From contig NZ_JBAWJZ010000002.1 of NCBI RefSeq assembly GCF_043876835.1, positions 496,001-560,000 of the forward strand: 64,000 nt of DNA, given 5' to 3'. This DNA comes from Yeosuana sp043876835 (GTDB taxonomy: Bacteria > Bacteroidota > Bacteroidia > Flavobacteriales > Flavobacteriaceae). Both the position numbers and the translations under genes were made by a program. Below the pieces are notes generated by a model, which saw only the letters and a list, made by a program, of their open reading frames with translations, had not been told where the DNA came from and ran no database searches. This document shows, piece after piece, positions 14,814-23,831 of this stretch (the first letter of the stretch is position 1; every line of letters begins with the position of its first letter).

Positions 14814-16769
14814 ATGAAATTAAGATATTTCCCAACAGCATTGCTTATTTTATTAGTATCAGTTGTAAATGCCCAAAAGTCTATAGATGAGGTGCTTTTT
14901 ACTATTAATGAAGAGCCTGTTTATACGTCAGAATTTATTAGAGTTTATAATAAAAATTTAGATCTTGTTCAAGATGAATCTCAAAAAAATGTAGATGAGT
15001 ACCTAAATCTGTTCACAAATTATAAGCTAAAAATTAAAGAAGCAAACGCATTAGAACTTCAAAAAAAGCAATCATATATTAGTGAATTAGATAGTTATAA
15101 AAAACAACTAGCCAAAAATTTTATTACAGACAATAAGGTTACTGATGCTTTAGTAGAAGAGGCTTACGATAGAGTTTCTTATGAGGTAAAAGCAAATCAT
15201 ATATTGGTTCGTTTGCCTGAAAATGCGAGTCCGGAAGATACTTTGGTAGCTTATAATAACATATTAAAAATTAGAGAACGGGCCATAAATGAAGGTTTTG
15301 AAAAAGTTATGAAAGAAGTCCATAACGGGCAAACACTTTTCGGTGAAGAATTAGGCTATTTTTCAGGTTTCAGAATGGTTTATGCGTTTGAGAATGCCGC
15401 TTATAATACACCAATTGGCGATATTTCTCAACCTTTTAGAACGCGTTTTGGTTATCATATTGTTAAAGTGTATGATAAAAGAAAATCAAGAGGAGAAGTT
15501 ACAATTGCCCATATAATGGTTAAATCCAAACCAGAAGATTCGATTTCTGATAGCGCAGAAGCAAGAATTAATGACATTTATAAAAAAATATCCCAAGGAG
15601 AAGATTTTGAGTCGTTGGCCAGACAATTTTCTGAAGATGCAAGTACAGCTAATAAAGGTGGTTTGCTTCCACCATTTACTGCTGGTCAGTTAAGTTCTCA
15701 GGTATTTGAAGATACCGCATTTGGTTTAGAACATATTGGAGATATTTCAAAACCCATAAAAACACAATATGGCTGGCATATTTTAAAACTATATGATAAA
15801 AAACCAGTGCAGCCTTTTCTTGATATGAAGCCAGAATTAGAAATGAAAGTGAAACGCGACGAACGTTCTCGTTTAATTGATGATGCTTTGGTTAGTAAAT
15901 TAAAAGAACATTATCATGTAAGTAATGAACAACCAGCTTTAAAATATTTTTCATCTATTTTAAATAACGATTATTTTAAACGTTCTTGGACTTTACCTAT
16001 CGATTTTAAAGGTGAAAAACCTTTGGTTAAAATTGGTGATAAGCAATTTACTTATCAGGATTTTGGTGATTACTTAATTAAAAACCAACGTAGTGTTCAG
16101 GGAAAATCTCCTTTCGATAATATTGTTTCTACACAGTATGAAGCTTTTTTAGATAGTAATTTAATGCAATATAAAGAAGATCATTTAGAAGAAGAAAATA
16201 AAGATTATGCCAATATAATTCAAGAATACAGAGATGGATTATTGTTGTTTGATTTAATGGAATCAACTATTTGGAATGCATCCAGAACAGATTCAGTAGC
16301 TATTAAAAACTATTATAATGATCATAAAAGTAGTTACATGTGGCCAGAAAGAGTGCATGCAGTTGTGGCTTCTTCTTCAAATGAAAGCGTTTTAAAAAAA
16401 TCAGCTAAATTATTAGAAAAAGGAACAGATCCAGAAGCTATAAAAACCAAGTTGAATATAAATAATGAAGTTAATGTTATCTTTACTTCAGGTCTTATGG
16501 ATGCTAAAGATCAGGCATTGCCATCTAATTTTGAATTTAAAAAAGGAGTTTCAAAAATTTATAAGCATAATGATGGTTTTGTAGTAGTTCAGGTAAAAGA
16601 CATATATCCAATTGCACAAAAATTATTTGATGAAGCTAAAGGAAATGTGGTTGGCGATTATCAGACTTATAAAGAAAATATTTGGATGCAGGATTTAAGA
16701 GATAAGTATAAAGTAGTTGTAAATCAAGAGGCTTTAAATCACGTTAAGTCATTAATTAAAAATCAATAA
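14814..16769 (+). CDS. Periplasmic peptidyl-prolyl isomerase with two parvulin domains
   Basis: A 651-residue secreted folding factor with a signal peptide ending near residue 20 (V-N-A-Q). After a SurA-like helical region come two parvulin domains, about residues 125-225 (ANHILVRL to GYHIVKVYDKR) and 229-330 (IAHIMVKS to GWHILKLYDKK). The remaining 320 residues form a long alpha/beta C-terminal part not obviously of PPIase type. It probably helps fold outer-membrane proteins in the periplasm. It is the first of three consecutive SurA-like genes; the next starts directly after its TAA. Confidence 0.9.
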   Translation: MKLRYFPTALLILLVSVVNAQKSIDEVLFTINEEPVYTSEFIRVYNKNLDLVQDESQKNVDEYLNLFTNYKLKIKEANALELQKKQSYISELDSYKKQLAKNFITDNKVTDALVEEAYDRVSYEVKANHILVRLPENASPEDTLVAYNNILKIRERAINEGFEKVMKEVHNGQTLFGEELGYFSGFRMVYAFENAAYNTPIGDISQPFRTRFGYHIVKVYDKRKSRGEVTIAHIMVKSKPEDSISDSAEARINDIYKKISQGEDFESLARQFSEDASTANKGGLLPPFTAGQLSSQVFEDTAFGLEHIGDISKPIKTQYGWHILKLYDKKPVQPFLDMKPELEMKVKRDERSRLIDDALVSKLKEHYHVSNEQPALKYFSSILNNDYFKRSWTLPIDFKGEKPLVKIGDKQFTYQDFGDYLIKNQRSVQGKSPFDNIVSTQYEAFLDSNLMQYKEDHLEEENKDYANIIQEYRDGLLLFDLMESTIWNASRTDSVAIKNYYNDHKSSYMWPERVHAVVASSSNESVLKKSAKLLEKGTDPEAIKTKLNINNEVNVIFTSGLMDAKDQALPSNFEFKKGVSKIYKHNDGFVVVQVKDIYPIAQKLFDEAKGNVVGDYQTYKENIWMQDLRDKYKVVVNQEALNHVKSLIKNQ

Positions 16770-17624
16770 TTGAAAAGTAAAATTTACATACTGCTTTTAA
16801 TTATATCTTTAACTTCATGTACCTTTTTTTTTAAAGAAACAGACGACAGGATTAAAGTAGCTAGAGTTAATGATACCTATTTGTATTATGACGATATAAA
16901 AGATTTAGTTTCTGAAGGTACCACCAAAGAAGACAGTATTTTATTGGTTCAAAATTTTATTAATAGATGGGCAACTCAACAATTATTTGTCGATGGCGCT
17001 AAGATAAATTTAAGTGAAGCCCAGCAAGAAACTTTCAATAAGTTGGTAAATCAATACAAAAACGATTTATATACAAAAGCCTATATTGAAGCCTTGGTAA
17101 AAAGAAGTATTGATACAACAGTTACTAGTGAAGAAGCTAAAGAGTATTACCTAGCCAATCAAGAAATTTTTAAATTAAACGAAGACCTCATAAAATTCAG
17201 GTACGTGCATGTTGATGAAAACATGTTTGACTTTAAAAAAATTCAGGAAAAGTTTAAACGTTTTAATAAAAAAGACCAAAAAGAGTTAGATTCCATTTCA
17301 ATTCAGTTTAAATCGTATTCATTAAATGATTCCATTTGGATAAAAGTCAGTCAAGTAATTGATAAAATTTCAATCATAACTCCTGAAAATAAAAATGAAC
17401 TGTTAAAAAAATCTAATTTTGTACAACTCAAAGATTCATTAGGAGTATATTTGATGCAGATTAATGATGTTTTATTGCGAAGTGACACAGCACCTTTAGA
17501 GTATGTAAAACCAACAATAGACCAAATAGTCATTAATAAAAGAAAACTTGAACTTATTAAAGAATTAGAAAAAGATATCACCAAGGATGCCATTAAAAAC
17601 AAACAATTTGAAGTTTACAATTAA
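16770..17624 (+). CDS. SurA-like lipoprotein without parvulin domain
   Basis: A 284-residue lipoprotein: lipobox L-T-S-C puts the lipid on Cys17. The body is helical and follows the SurA N-terminal plan (a VARVNDTYLYYDDI strand, then a helical run with FINRWATQQLF), but I see no parvulin motif, so it probably acts as a chaperone or as a membrane anchor for its neighbours rather than as an isomerase. The start is TTG, directly abutting the TAA of the previous gene; it is chosen because the signal peptide begins there. The gene sits between two true PPIases, which supports a shared complex. Confidence 0.78.
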   Translation: MKSKIYILLLIISLTSCTFFFKETDDRIKVARVNDTYLYYDDIKDLVSEGTTKEDSILLVQNFINRWATQQLFVDGAKINLSEAQQETFNKLVNQYKNDLYTKAYIEALVKRSIDTTVTSEEAKEYYLANQEIFKLNEDLIKFRYVHVDENMFDFKKIQEKFKRFNKKDQKELDSISIQFKSYSLNDSIWIKVSQVIDKISIITPENKNELLKKSNFVQLKDSLGVYLMQINDVLLRSDTAPLEYVKPTIDQIVINKRKLELIKELEKDITKDAIKNKQFEVYN

Positions 17625-17625
17625 T

Positions 17626-19074
17626 TTGAAACACATACTAGCTTTATTCTTAACTTTTATTACTGTAAATTTTATATCTGCTCAAGAAATTATTCAAGAG
17701 GCAGTAAATGATAGTATTAAAGCTTTAGAAGACATAAAACCAACAGAGATTACAAAATCAATTGACACAACCAACACATTTGTTGCCAAAAAAGTTGATG
17801 GTGTGGCTGCTGTTGTTGGAGATTATATTCTTTTAGATTCTGATGTCGATAAATCTTATTTACAATTACAAGCGCAAGGAGTCAATACTTCCGATATTAC
17901 GCGTTGTCAGTTATTTGGTAAATTACTGGAAGATAAATTATATGCGCATCACGCAATTCAAGATAGTATTCCTGTTTCAGATGCTGAAATTCGTCAAAAT
18001 GTAGACTATTATGTCCAACAGTTCTTGCAGTCAACAAATGGTTCTATGGAAAAACTTTTAGAAATCTATAAAAAAGAGGACGAAAAAAGCTTGAGAGATG
18101 AAATTTTTGAAATCAATAAAAGCAATGAATTAGCCAAAAAAATGCAAGCTAAAATTGTTGAAGATGTTGAGGTGACTCCAGAAGAGGTTAGAGAATTTTT
18201 TAATAAAATACCAAAAGATGAACGCCCAACGTTTGGAACAGAGCTTAAAGTGGCCCAAATAGTTGTTGAACCAAAAGTAACTCAAGAAGAAAAACAACGT
18301 GTTATTGACCAGTTAAAACAATTTAGGGCAGATGTTTTAGAAAATGGTGCTAGTTTCCGTTCCAAAGTGGTTTTATATTCTGACGATAAAGCATCTATTA
18401 GTACAGGTGGAAAATATACATTAAATAGAAAGAAACCAAGAATGGTTAAAGAATTCAGGCAAGCGGCATTTTCACTTCAAGAAGGAGAGATTTCAGAGCC
18501 GTTTGAAACAGAGTTTGGTTTTCATATTGTGTATTGCGAAAAAATTAGAGGACAAGAATATGATGTAAGCCACATTCTTTTAATTCCTAAAGTATCAACA
18601 GAGGCCATTAAAGAAGCAAAGGAGCGCATAGATAAAATAAGACAGCGTATAGTTGATGGCGATATTTCATTTGCTGATGCGGCAAAAGAATCAAGTGATG
18701 AAAAGGAAACTAGAAATGACGGTGGACAACTTATAAATCCCGAAACTCAAGACTATAATTTTGAATTAACCAGAATGGATCCTGAATTATATGCTCAAAT
18801 TCAAAATTTAAAAGATGGAGAAGTGAGTTTGGTACAAACAGAAAAAGATAGAACAGACAAAATAAAATTTAAAATTTTAACTGTAACCGATAGAGTTAAT
18901 GAGCATGAAGCTGACTATGCACGTGATTATTTGAAAATTAAAAACCAGGCTCTTAATGAGAAAAAATTAAAAGCTATCGAAGCTTGGCAAAATGAAAAAA
19001 TTAAAGATACTTATATAAAAATTAGTGGTTCTTATAGAGATTGTGATTTTGCTAGCAATTGGTTAAAAAAGTAA
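17626..19074 (+). CDS. SurA-type periplasmic chaperone / PPIase
   Basis: A 482-residue secreted protein. I start at the TTG at 17626, one base after the TAA of the previous gene, because it gives a clean signal peptide (L-K-H-I-L-A-L-F to I-S-A-Q); the longer ATG reading at 17587 overlaps the previous gene and adds 13 polar residues. It has an N-terminal SurA domain (VDGVAAVVGDYILLDSDV), then two parvulin-like segments, about residues 200-320 (ending GFHIVYCEK) and 325-430 (starting DVSHILLIPK), and a helical C-terminus. The likely role is delivering outer-membrane proteins to BAM. MoxR follows after four bases. Confidence 0.9.
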   Translation: MKHILALFLTFITVNFISAQEIIQEAVNDSIKALEDIKPTEITKSIDTTNTFVAKKVDGVAAVVGDYILLDSDVDKSYLQLQAQGVNTSDITRCQLFGKLLEDKLYAHHAIQDSIPVSDAEIRQNVDYYVQQFLQSTNGSMEKLLEIYKKEDEKSLRDEIFEINKSNELAKKMQAKIVEDVEVTPEEVREFFNKIPKDERPTFGTELKVAQIVVEPKVTQEEKQRVIDQLKQFRADVLENGASFRSKVVLYSDDKASISTGGKYTLNRKKPRMVKEFRQAAFSLQEGEISEPFETEFGFHIVYCEKIRGQEYDVSHILLIPKVSTEAIKEAKERIDKIRQRIVDGDISFADAAKESSDEKETRNDGGQLINPETQDYNFELTRMDPELYAQIQNLKDGEVSLVQTEKDRTDKIKFKILTVTDRVNEHEADYARDYLKIKNQALNEKKLKAIEAWQNEKIKDTYIKISGSYRDCDFASNWLKK

Positions 19075-19078
19075 AAAT

Positions 19079-20032
19079 ATGTCAGACGTAACTGCTGTAG
19101 AAAAATTTGTAAAACAATATAAAGATTTAAAATCTGAAATAGCCAAAGTAATTGTTGGGCAAGAAGAAGTTGTAAATCAAATTTTAATTTCAATTTTTTC
19201 CGGTGGTCATGCGTTACTTATAGGTGTTCCTGGGCTAGCAAAAACCTTAATGGTTAACACTATTGCACAAGCTTTAGGTTTAGATTTTAAACGTATTCAG
19301 TTCACACCAGATTTAATGCCTAGTGATATTCTAGGAAGTGAAATATTAGATGAAAACAGGCATTTTCATTTTGTTAAAGGTCCTATTTTTGCTAATATTA
19401 TTTTGGCAGATGAAATTAACAGAACACCTCCAAAAACCCAGGCAGCTTTACTAGAAGCCATGCAAGAGCGTTCTGTCACAGTTGCGGGTCATCACTATGA
19501 TTTAAGTTTACCATATTTTGTATTAGCTACTCAAAATCCAATTGAACAAGAAGGTACTTATCCATTACCTGAAGCACAATTAGATAGGTTTATGTTTGCA
19601 GTTAACTTAGATTATCCATCTTTTGAAGAAGAAGTTCAGGTAGTTAAGTCAACAACAACTGATAGTAAAGAAAAAATAACCCATCTTTTCACTGCACAAC
19701 AAATAGTAGATATTCAGCATCTTATTCGTCGTATTCCAGTAGCCGATAATGTTATTGAATATGCGGTTACTATGGTTGGCAAAACTCGTCCAAATAGTCA
19801 ATCAGCAAGTGGTTTGGTTAAAAACTATTTAGATTGGGGAGCAGGTCCAAGAGCTTCACAAAATTTAATTTTGGCAGCCAAAACACACGCAGTAATAAAC
19901 GGTAAATTTTCTCCAGATATTGAGAATGTACAGGCTGTAGCTGGCAGTATTTTAAGGCATAGAATCATAAAGAATTATAAGGCAGAAGCTGAAGGAATTA
20001 CAGATGATTTTATTATAAAAAGTTTATTTTAA
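19079..20032 (+). CDS. MoxR-family AAA ATPase
   Basis: A 317-residue cytoplasmic AAA+ ATPase of the MoxR class, which remodels protein complexes. Walker A is GVPGLAKT (about residues 45-52), Walker B ADEINRTPPKTQAALLEAMQE in pieces near 105-125, sensor ATQNPIEQEGTYPLPEAQLDRF near 150-170 and the C-terminal lid ends GITDDFIIKSLF. The length is normal. MoxR proteins usually sit beside DUF58 and VWA-domain genes; here the upstream partners are three SurA-like proteins and the downstream neighbour is a decayed acyltransferase, so any DUF58/VWA partners lie elsewhere or were lost. Confidence 0.94.
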   Translation: MSDVTAVEKFVKQYKDLKSEIAKVIVGQEEVVNQILISIFSGGHALLIGVPGLAKTLMVNTIAQALGLDFKRIQFTPDLMPSDILGSEILDENRHFHFVKGPIFANIILADEINRTPPKTQAALLEAMQERSVTVAGHHYDLSLPYFVLATQNPIEQEGTYPLPEAQLDRFMFAVNLDYPSFEEEVQVVKSTTTDSKEKITHLFTAQQIVDIQHLIRRIPVADNVIEYAVTMVGKTRPNSQSASGLVKNYLDWGAGPRASQNLILAAKTHAVINGKFSPDIENVQAVAGSILRHRIIKNYKAEAEGITDDFIIKSLF

Positions 20033-20630
20033 ATATAAAACCTCTAAAAAAACTCTATGTATATTGATTATAAACATAGAATTTTTGGGTTAGTTTTCTA
20101 CCTGTAATTCCATGTAATTTTACAATGTGTTTTATTTTTTGCTTAAATCAATACGTTAGATTTTTCCTATTTGTTCTGCGTGGTTAAAGGGAAATTTTTT
20201 TAAAAAGCAAATCACTTTTATAAGTATAATATCCTATGCAATCTATCTAATTAATTACTCTATAGTTTTATTGACAATTCAATATTTTATTGATTTAAAC
20301 CTAGCATCAATTCTTATCAAGTTCTCTGTTTTGATTTTATTTTGGATTTTGACCTTTAGTTTATCTTACATTTTATATAAGTTTTTTGAAAAACCAATAA
20401 CAGATATCAGAGATTTACAAATTATTAAGCAAAAATTTGACGATTAAATTATTAATTACTCAATTTTTTATATCAATAATTATTAAAAACCCAATGATAT
20501 AATTATTTTATATAACTATAATAAATTAGCATAATTCATGGCTGTAATACTGGGTTTATTTTTAAAACTTTGTATTAATTTCGTAATTTGCAGTACTTTT
20601 TATAAACAAAATTAAAATAAAACAAAACTC
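20033..20630. other. Long gap between moxR and aconitase
   Basis: These 598 bases contain no complete gene. The middle (20160-20447) is an open frame that reads as the end of an acyltransferase-3 protein. The first 127 bases hold nothing I can assign. The last 183 bases are very AT-rich; a possible aconitase promoter is TTTG, 21 bases, then TACTTTTT ending about 28 bases before the start codon, but it is weak. I see no RNA gene or strong hairpin. Confidence 0.6.
20160..20447 (+). pseudogene. C-terminal remnant of an acyltransferase-3 (OafA/YrhL) membrane protein
   Basis: An open frame of 95 codons, bounded upstream by TAG at 20157 and ending with TAA at 20445-20447, has no ATG. Its translation looks like the last membrane helices of family 3 acyltransferases: a KKQITFISIISYAIYLINY-like helix, another hydrophobic helix, then L-S-Y-I-L-Y-K-F-F-E-K-P-I-T-D-I-R-D. 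The Y-K-F-F-E-K-P-I ending just after the last helix is a hallmark of OafA/YrhL proteins. The remaining two thirds of a normal 350-residue protein are absent, so the gene is a remnant left by deletion. Intact relatives acetylate cell-surface sugars. Confidence 0.7.
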
Positions 20631-22901
20631 ATGGCATTTGACATCGATATGATTAAGGGTGTTTACACCAAAATGGCTGAACGCGTTGATAAAGCACGTA
20701 ATATTGTAGGTAGACCATTAACACTTTCTGAAAAGATTTTATATTCTCATCTTTGGGATGGTAATCCTGCTAAAGCATTTGAAAGAGGTAAAGATTATGT
20801 AGATTTTGCTCCAGACCGTATAGCTTGCCAAGATGCAACAGCTCAAATGGCTTTATTGCAATTTATGCAAGCTGGAAAGTCTAAAGTTGCAGTACCAACA
20901 ACAGTACATTGTGATCACTTAATACAAGCTAAAGAAGGAGCAACTATCGATTTGAAACATGCCAATTCAGTAAGTAGTGAAGTATTTAATTTTTTAGAAT
21001 CGGTTTCAAATAAATATGGTATTGGTTTCTGGAAACCAGGAGCTGGGATTATTCATCAGGTTGTTTTAGAAAACTATGCTTTCCCAGGAGGTATGATGAT
21101 TGGTACAGATTCTCATACTGTAAATGCTGGAGGTTTAGGGATGATTGCCATCGGAGTAGGTGGAGCAGATGCCGTAGATGTTATGGCTGGTATGGCTTGG
21201 GAATTGAAATTCCCTAAATTGATAGGTGTAAAATTAACGGGAAAATTATCTGGATGGACTGCACCAAAAGATGTTATTTTAAAAGTAGCCGAAATTTTAA
21301 CCGTAAAAGGAGGAACAGGAGCAGTTGTTGAGTATTTTGGACCTGGTGCTATAGCTATGTCGTGTACAGGGAAAGGAACTATTTGTAATATGGGTGCAGA
21401 AATAGGTGCAACGACATCTACATTTGGTTATGATGAATCTATGGAACGTTATTTACGTTCTACAGATAGAGCAGATGTTGCTGATGCAGCAAATGCTATA
21501 AAAGGGTATCTAACTGCTGATGCTGAAGTTTACGCAAGTCCAGAAAAATATTTTGATCAAGTTATAGAAATCAACTTATCAGAATTAGGGCCATTATTAA
21601 ACGGTCCTTTCACTCCAGATTTATCAACAACTGTTGGTAAAGCTATGAGTGAAAAAGCAAAAACTAACGATTGGCCTATTGCTGTCGAATGGGGACTAAT
21701 TGGATCTTGTACAAACTCATCATATGAAGATTTATCTCGTGCTTCTTCAATAGCTCAACAAGCGTTAGATAAAGGTGTAAAAATGAAGGCAGAATTAGGA
21801 ATCAATCCAGGCTCTGAACAAGTTCGTTATACCGCAGAACGTGATGGCATTCTTCAGGTTTTTGAAAAATTAGACGCAAAAATATTTACAAATGCATGTG
21901 GACCATGTATTGGACAATGGGCACGTTATAGTGATCCTAAAAATGCTCCAAAAAACAGCATCGTACATTCTTTCAATAGAAACTTTGCTAAGCGTGCTGA
22001 TGGTAATCCAAACACACATGCTTTTGTCGCTTCACCAGAAATCACTGCTGCAATTGCCATTGCAGGGCGATTAGACTTTAACCCTATGACTGATAAGTTA
22101 ATCAATGAAAATGGAGAAGAAGTTATGTTTGAAGAGCCAACAGGATGGGAATTACCACCAAAAGGTTTTGCTGTAGATGATAATGGTTATTTAGCACCAG
22201 AAGCAGATGGAAGCCATGTGCAAGTAAATGTTTCTCCAACTTCTGAAAGATTACAATTATTAGAACCTTTTGAACCTATTGGGAATACTATCAATGGTGC
22301 CAAATTATTAATCAAAGCTTTTGGAAAATGTACTACAGACCATATTAGTATGGCCGGACCTTGGTTACGTTTCCGTGGCCATCTAGACAATATTTCTAAT
22401 AACTGTTTAATTGGTGCCGTAAACGCGTTTAACCAACAAACAAACTTTGTGAAAAATCAATTAACGGGTGAGTATGGTGGTGTGCCAGATGTGCAACGTC
22501 AATATAAAGCAAAGGGAATTAAAACGATCGTTGTTGGTGATCATAACTATGGAGAAGGTTCTTCAAGAGAACATGCTGCCATGGAACCTAGATTTTTGGG
22601 TGTAGCGGCAGTAATTGTAAAATCATTTGCTCGTATTCATGAAACTAACCTTAAAAAACAAGGTATGTTAGGATTGACTTTTGCAAATGAATCTGATTAT
22701 GATTTAATTCAAGAAGATGATACATTCAACTTTATTGATTTAAATGAATTTGCTCCAGGTAAACAATTGACACTTGAAGCTGTTCATGCAGACGGAAGCA
22801 AAAATCTTATCAAATTAAATCACACATATAATCAATCTCAGATTGATTGGTATAATGCAGGTTCTGCTTTGAATTTAATTAAAAGACAAAACGCATCTTA
22901 A
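20631..22901 (+). CDS. acnA: Aconitate hydratase, mitochondrial-like type
   Basis: Isomerises citrate to isocitrate in the TCA cycle using a [4Fe-4S] cluster. The 756-residue protein has the aconitase domain order, with cluster ligands at Cys360 (G-S-C-T-N-S), Cys423 and Cys426 (A-C-G-P-C-I-G). The C-terminal swivel domain has GDHNYGEGSSREHAAMEPR with the substrate-binding Ser-Arg pair. Length and motifs resemble the eukaryotic mitochondrial aconitase more than E. coli AcnA (about 890) or AcnB, a pattern common in Bacteroidota, so the symbol acnA is used loosely. A strong terminator follows after 21 bases; it is transcribed alone. Confidence 0.95.
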   Translation: MAFDIDMIKGVYTKMAERVDKARNIVGRPLTLSEKILYSHLWDGNPAKAFERGKDYVDFAPDRIACQDATAQMALLQFMQAGKSKVAVPTTVHCDHLIQAKEGATIDLKHANSVSSEVFNFLESVSNKYGIGFWKPGAGIIHQVVLENYAFPGGMMIGTDSHTVNAGGLGMIAIGVGGADAVDVMAGMAWELKFPKLIGVKLTGKLSGWTAPKDVILKVAEILTVKGGTGAVVEYFGPGAIAMSCTGKGTICNMGAEIGATTSTFGYDESMERYLRSTDRADVADAANAIKGYLTADAEVYASPEKYFDQVIEINLSELGPLLNGPFTPDLSTTVGKAMSEKAKTNDWPIAVEWGLIGSCTNSSYEDLSRASSIAQQALDKGVKMKAELGINPGSEQVRYTAERDGILQVFEKLDAKIFTNACGPCIGQWARYSDPKNAPKNSIVHSFNRNFAKRADGNPNTHAFVASPEITAAIAIAGRLDFNPMTDKLINENGEEVMFEEPTGWELPPKGFAVDDNGYLAPEADGSHVQVNVSPTSERLQLLEPFEPIGNTINGAKLLIKAFGKCTTDHISMAGPWLRFRGHLDNISNNCLIGAVNAFNQQTNFVKNQLTGEYGGVPDVQRQYKAKGIKTIVVGDHNYGEGSSREHAAMEPRFLGVAAVIVKSFARIHETNLKKQGMLGLTFANESDYDLIQEDDTFNFIDLNEFAPGKQLTLEAVHADGSKNLIKLNHTYNQSQIDWYNAGSALNLIKRQNAS

Positions 22902-22922
22902 TTTAAGATGGGAATTATAGTG

Positions 22923-22951
22923 AAAAATCCAGCTAAAAAGCTGGATTTTTT
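22923..22951 (+). terminator. Rho-independent terminator after aconitase
   Basis: A perfect 12-bp stem (22923-22934 with 22939-22950) around AAAA, running into T residues, 21 bases after the aconitase stop codon. Confidence 0.9.
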
Positions 22952-23009
22952 GTTTTGTAAACACAAATATAAGTGTATATAATTGTACTTTTACAAAAAC
23001 ACTTTTTGA

Positions 23010-23795
23010 ATGAATACTCGAGAAAACCAACTGAAAGCTTTTGATAGATTATTAACTATCATGGATGAACTACGTGAAGGTTGTCCATGGGATAAAAAAC
23101 AAACTATGGAAAGTTTACGTCATTTAACCATTGAAGAAACCTATGAGTTGGGTGATGCAATTTTAGATAATGATTTAGAAGAAGTTAAAAAAGAATTGGG
23201 TGATGTGTTGCTGCATATCGTGTTTTATTCAAGAATAGGAAGTGAAACCAATGATTTTGATATAGCCGATGTTTGTAACGAAATTTGTGAAAAACTAATT
23301 AATAGGCATCCACATATTTATGGAGACGTAAAAGTTAACAATGAAGAAGATGTTAAACGAAATTGGGAGAACTTGAAGCTAAAAGAAGGAAAAAAGAGTG
23401 TTTTAGAAGGTGTACCTAATAGTCTTCCGGCTTTGGTTAAAGCTAACAGGCTTCAAGAGAAAGTTGCAGGAGTTGGTTTTGATTGGGAAGAACCCAATCA
23501 GGTTTGGGAAAAAGTAGAAGAGGAACTTCAGGAGTTTAAGGTTGAAGTAGATAAAGGCAATCAAAATGCTATGGAGAGTGAATTTGGTGATGTACTTTTC
23601 TCAATGGTAAATTATGCCAGATTCTTAAAAATCAATCCTGAAAATGCTTTAGAGCGTACCAATAAAAAATTCTCAAAACGTTTTCAATATCTTGAAGAAA
23701 AAGCAAAATCTATAAACAAATCGTTGAAGGATATGACACTTTCTGAAATGGACGTATTTTGGGAGGAAGCTAAATTATTAAAAATAGATAACTAA
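23010..23795 (+). CDS. mazG: Nucleoside triphosphate pyrophosphohydrolase MazG
   Basis: Hydrolyses NTPs and dNTPs to monophosphates and pyrophosphate, a house-cleaning enzyme. The 261-residue protein holds two MazG domains. The first (about residues 15-115) has REGCPWDKKQT, the metal-binding E-E-x-x-E-L pattern in IEETYELGDA and KKELGDVLLHIVFY. The second (about 160-250) has VEEELQEFKVEV and ESEFGDVLFSMVNYARF. The length equals the E. coli protein. A -7-like TACTTTTA lies 17 bases before the start. It is followed 36 bases later by the FAD oxidoreductase gene, probably unrelated in function. Confidence 0.95.
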   Translation: MNTRENQLKAFDRLLTIMDELREGCPWDKKQTMESLRHLTIEETYELGDAILDNDLEEVKKELGDVLLHIVFYSRIGSETNDFDIADVCNEICEKLINRHPHIYGDVKVNNEEDVKRNWENLKLKEGKKSVLEGVPNSLPALVKANRLQEKVAGVGFDWEEPNQVWEKVEEELQEFKVEVDKGNQNAMESEFGDVLFSMVNYARFLKINPENALERTNKKFSKRFQYLEEKAKSINKSLKDMTLSEMDVFWEEAKLLKIDN

Positions 23796-23831
23796 ATATG
23801 CCTAAAAATAACTTGTCAGAAACTTTTGTTA

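Noticed and set aside
20448..20630. TAATTTGC before aconitase as a perfect -7 element
   Set aside because: It is one base short of TAnnTTTG; an alternative with TACTTTTT is equally weak, so no promoter is claimed.
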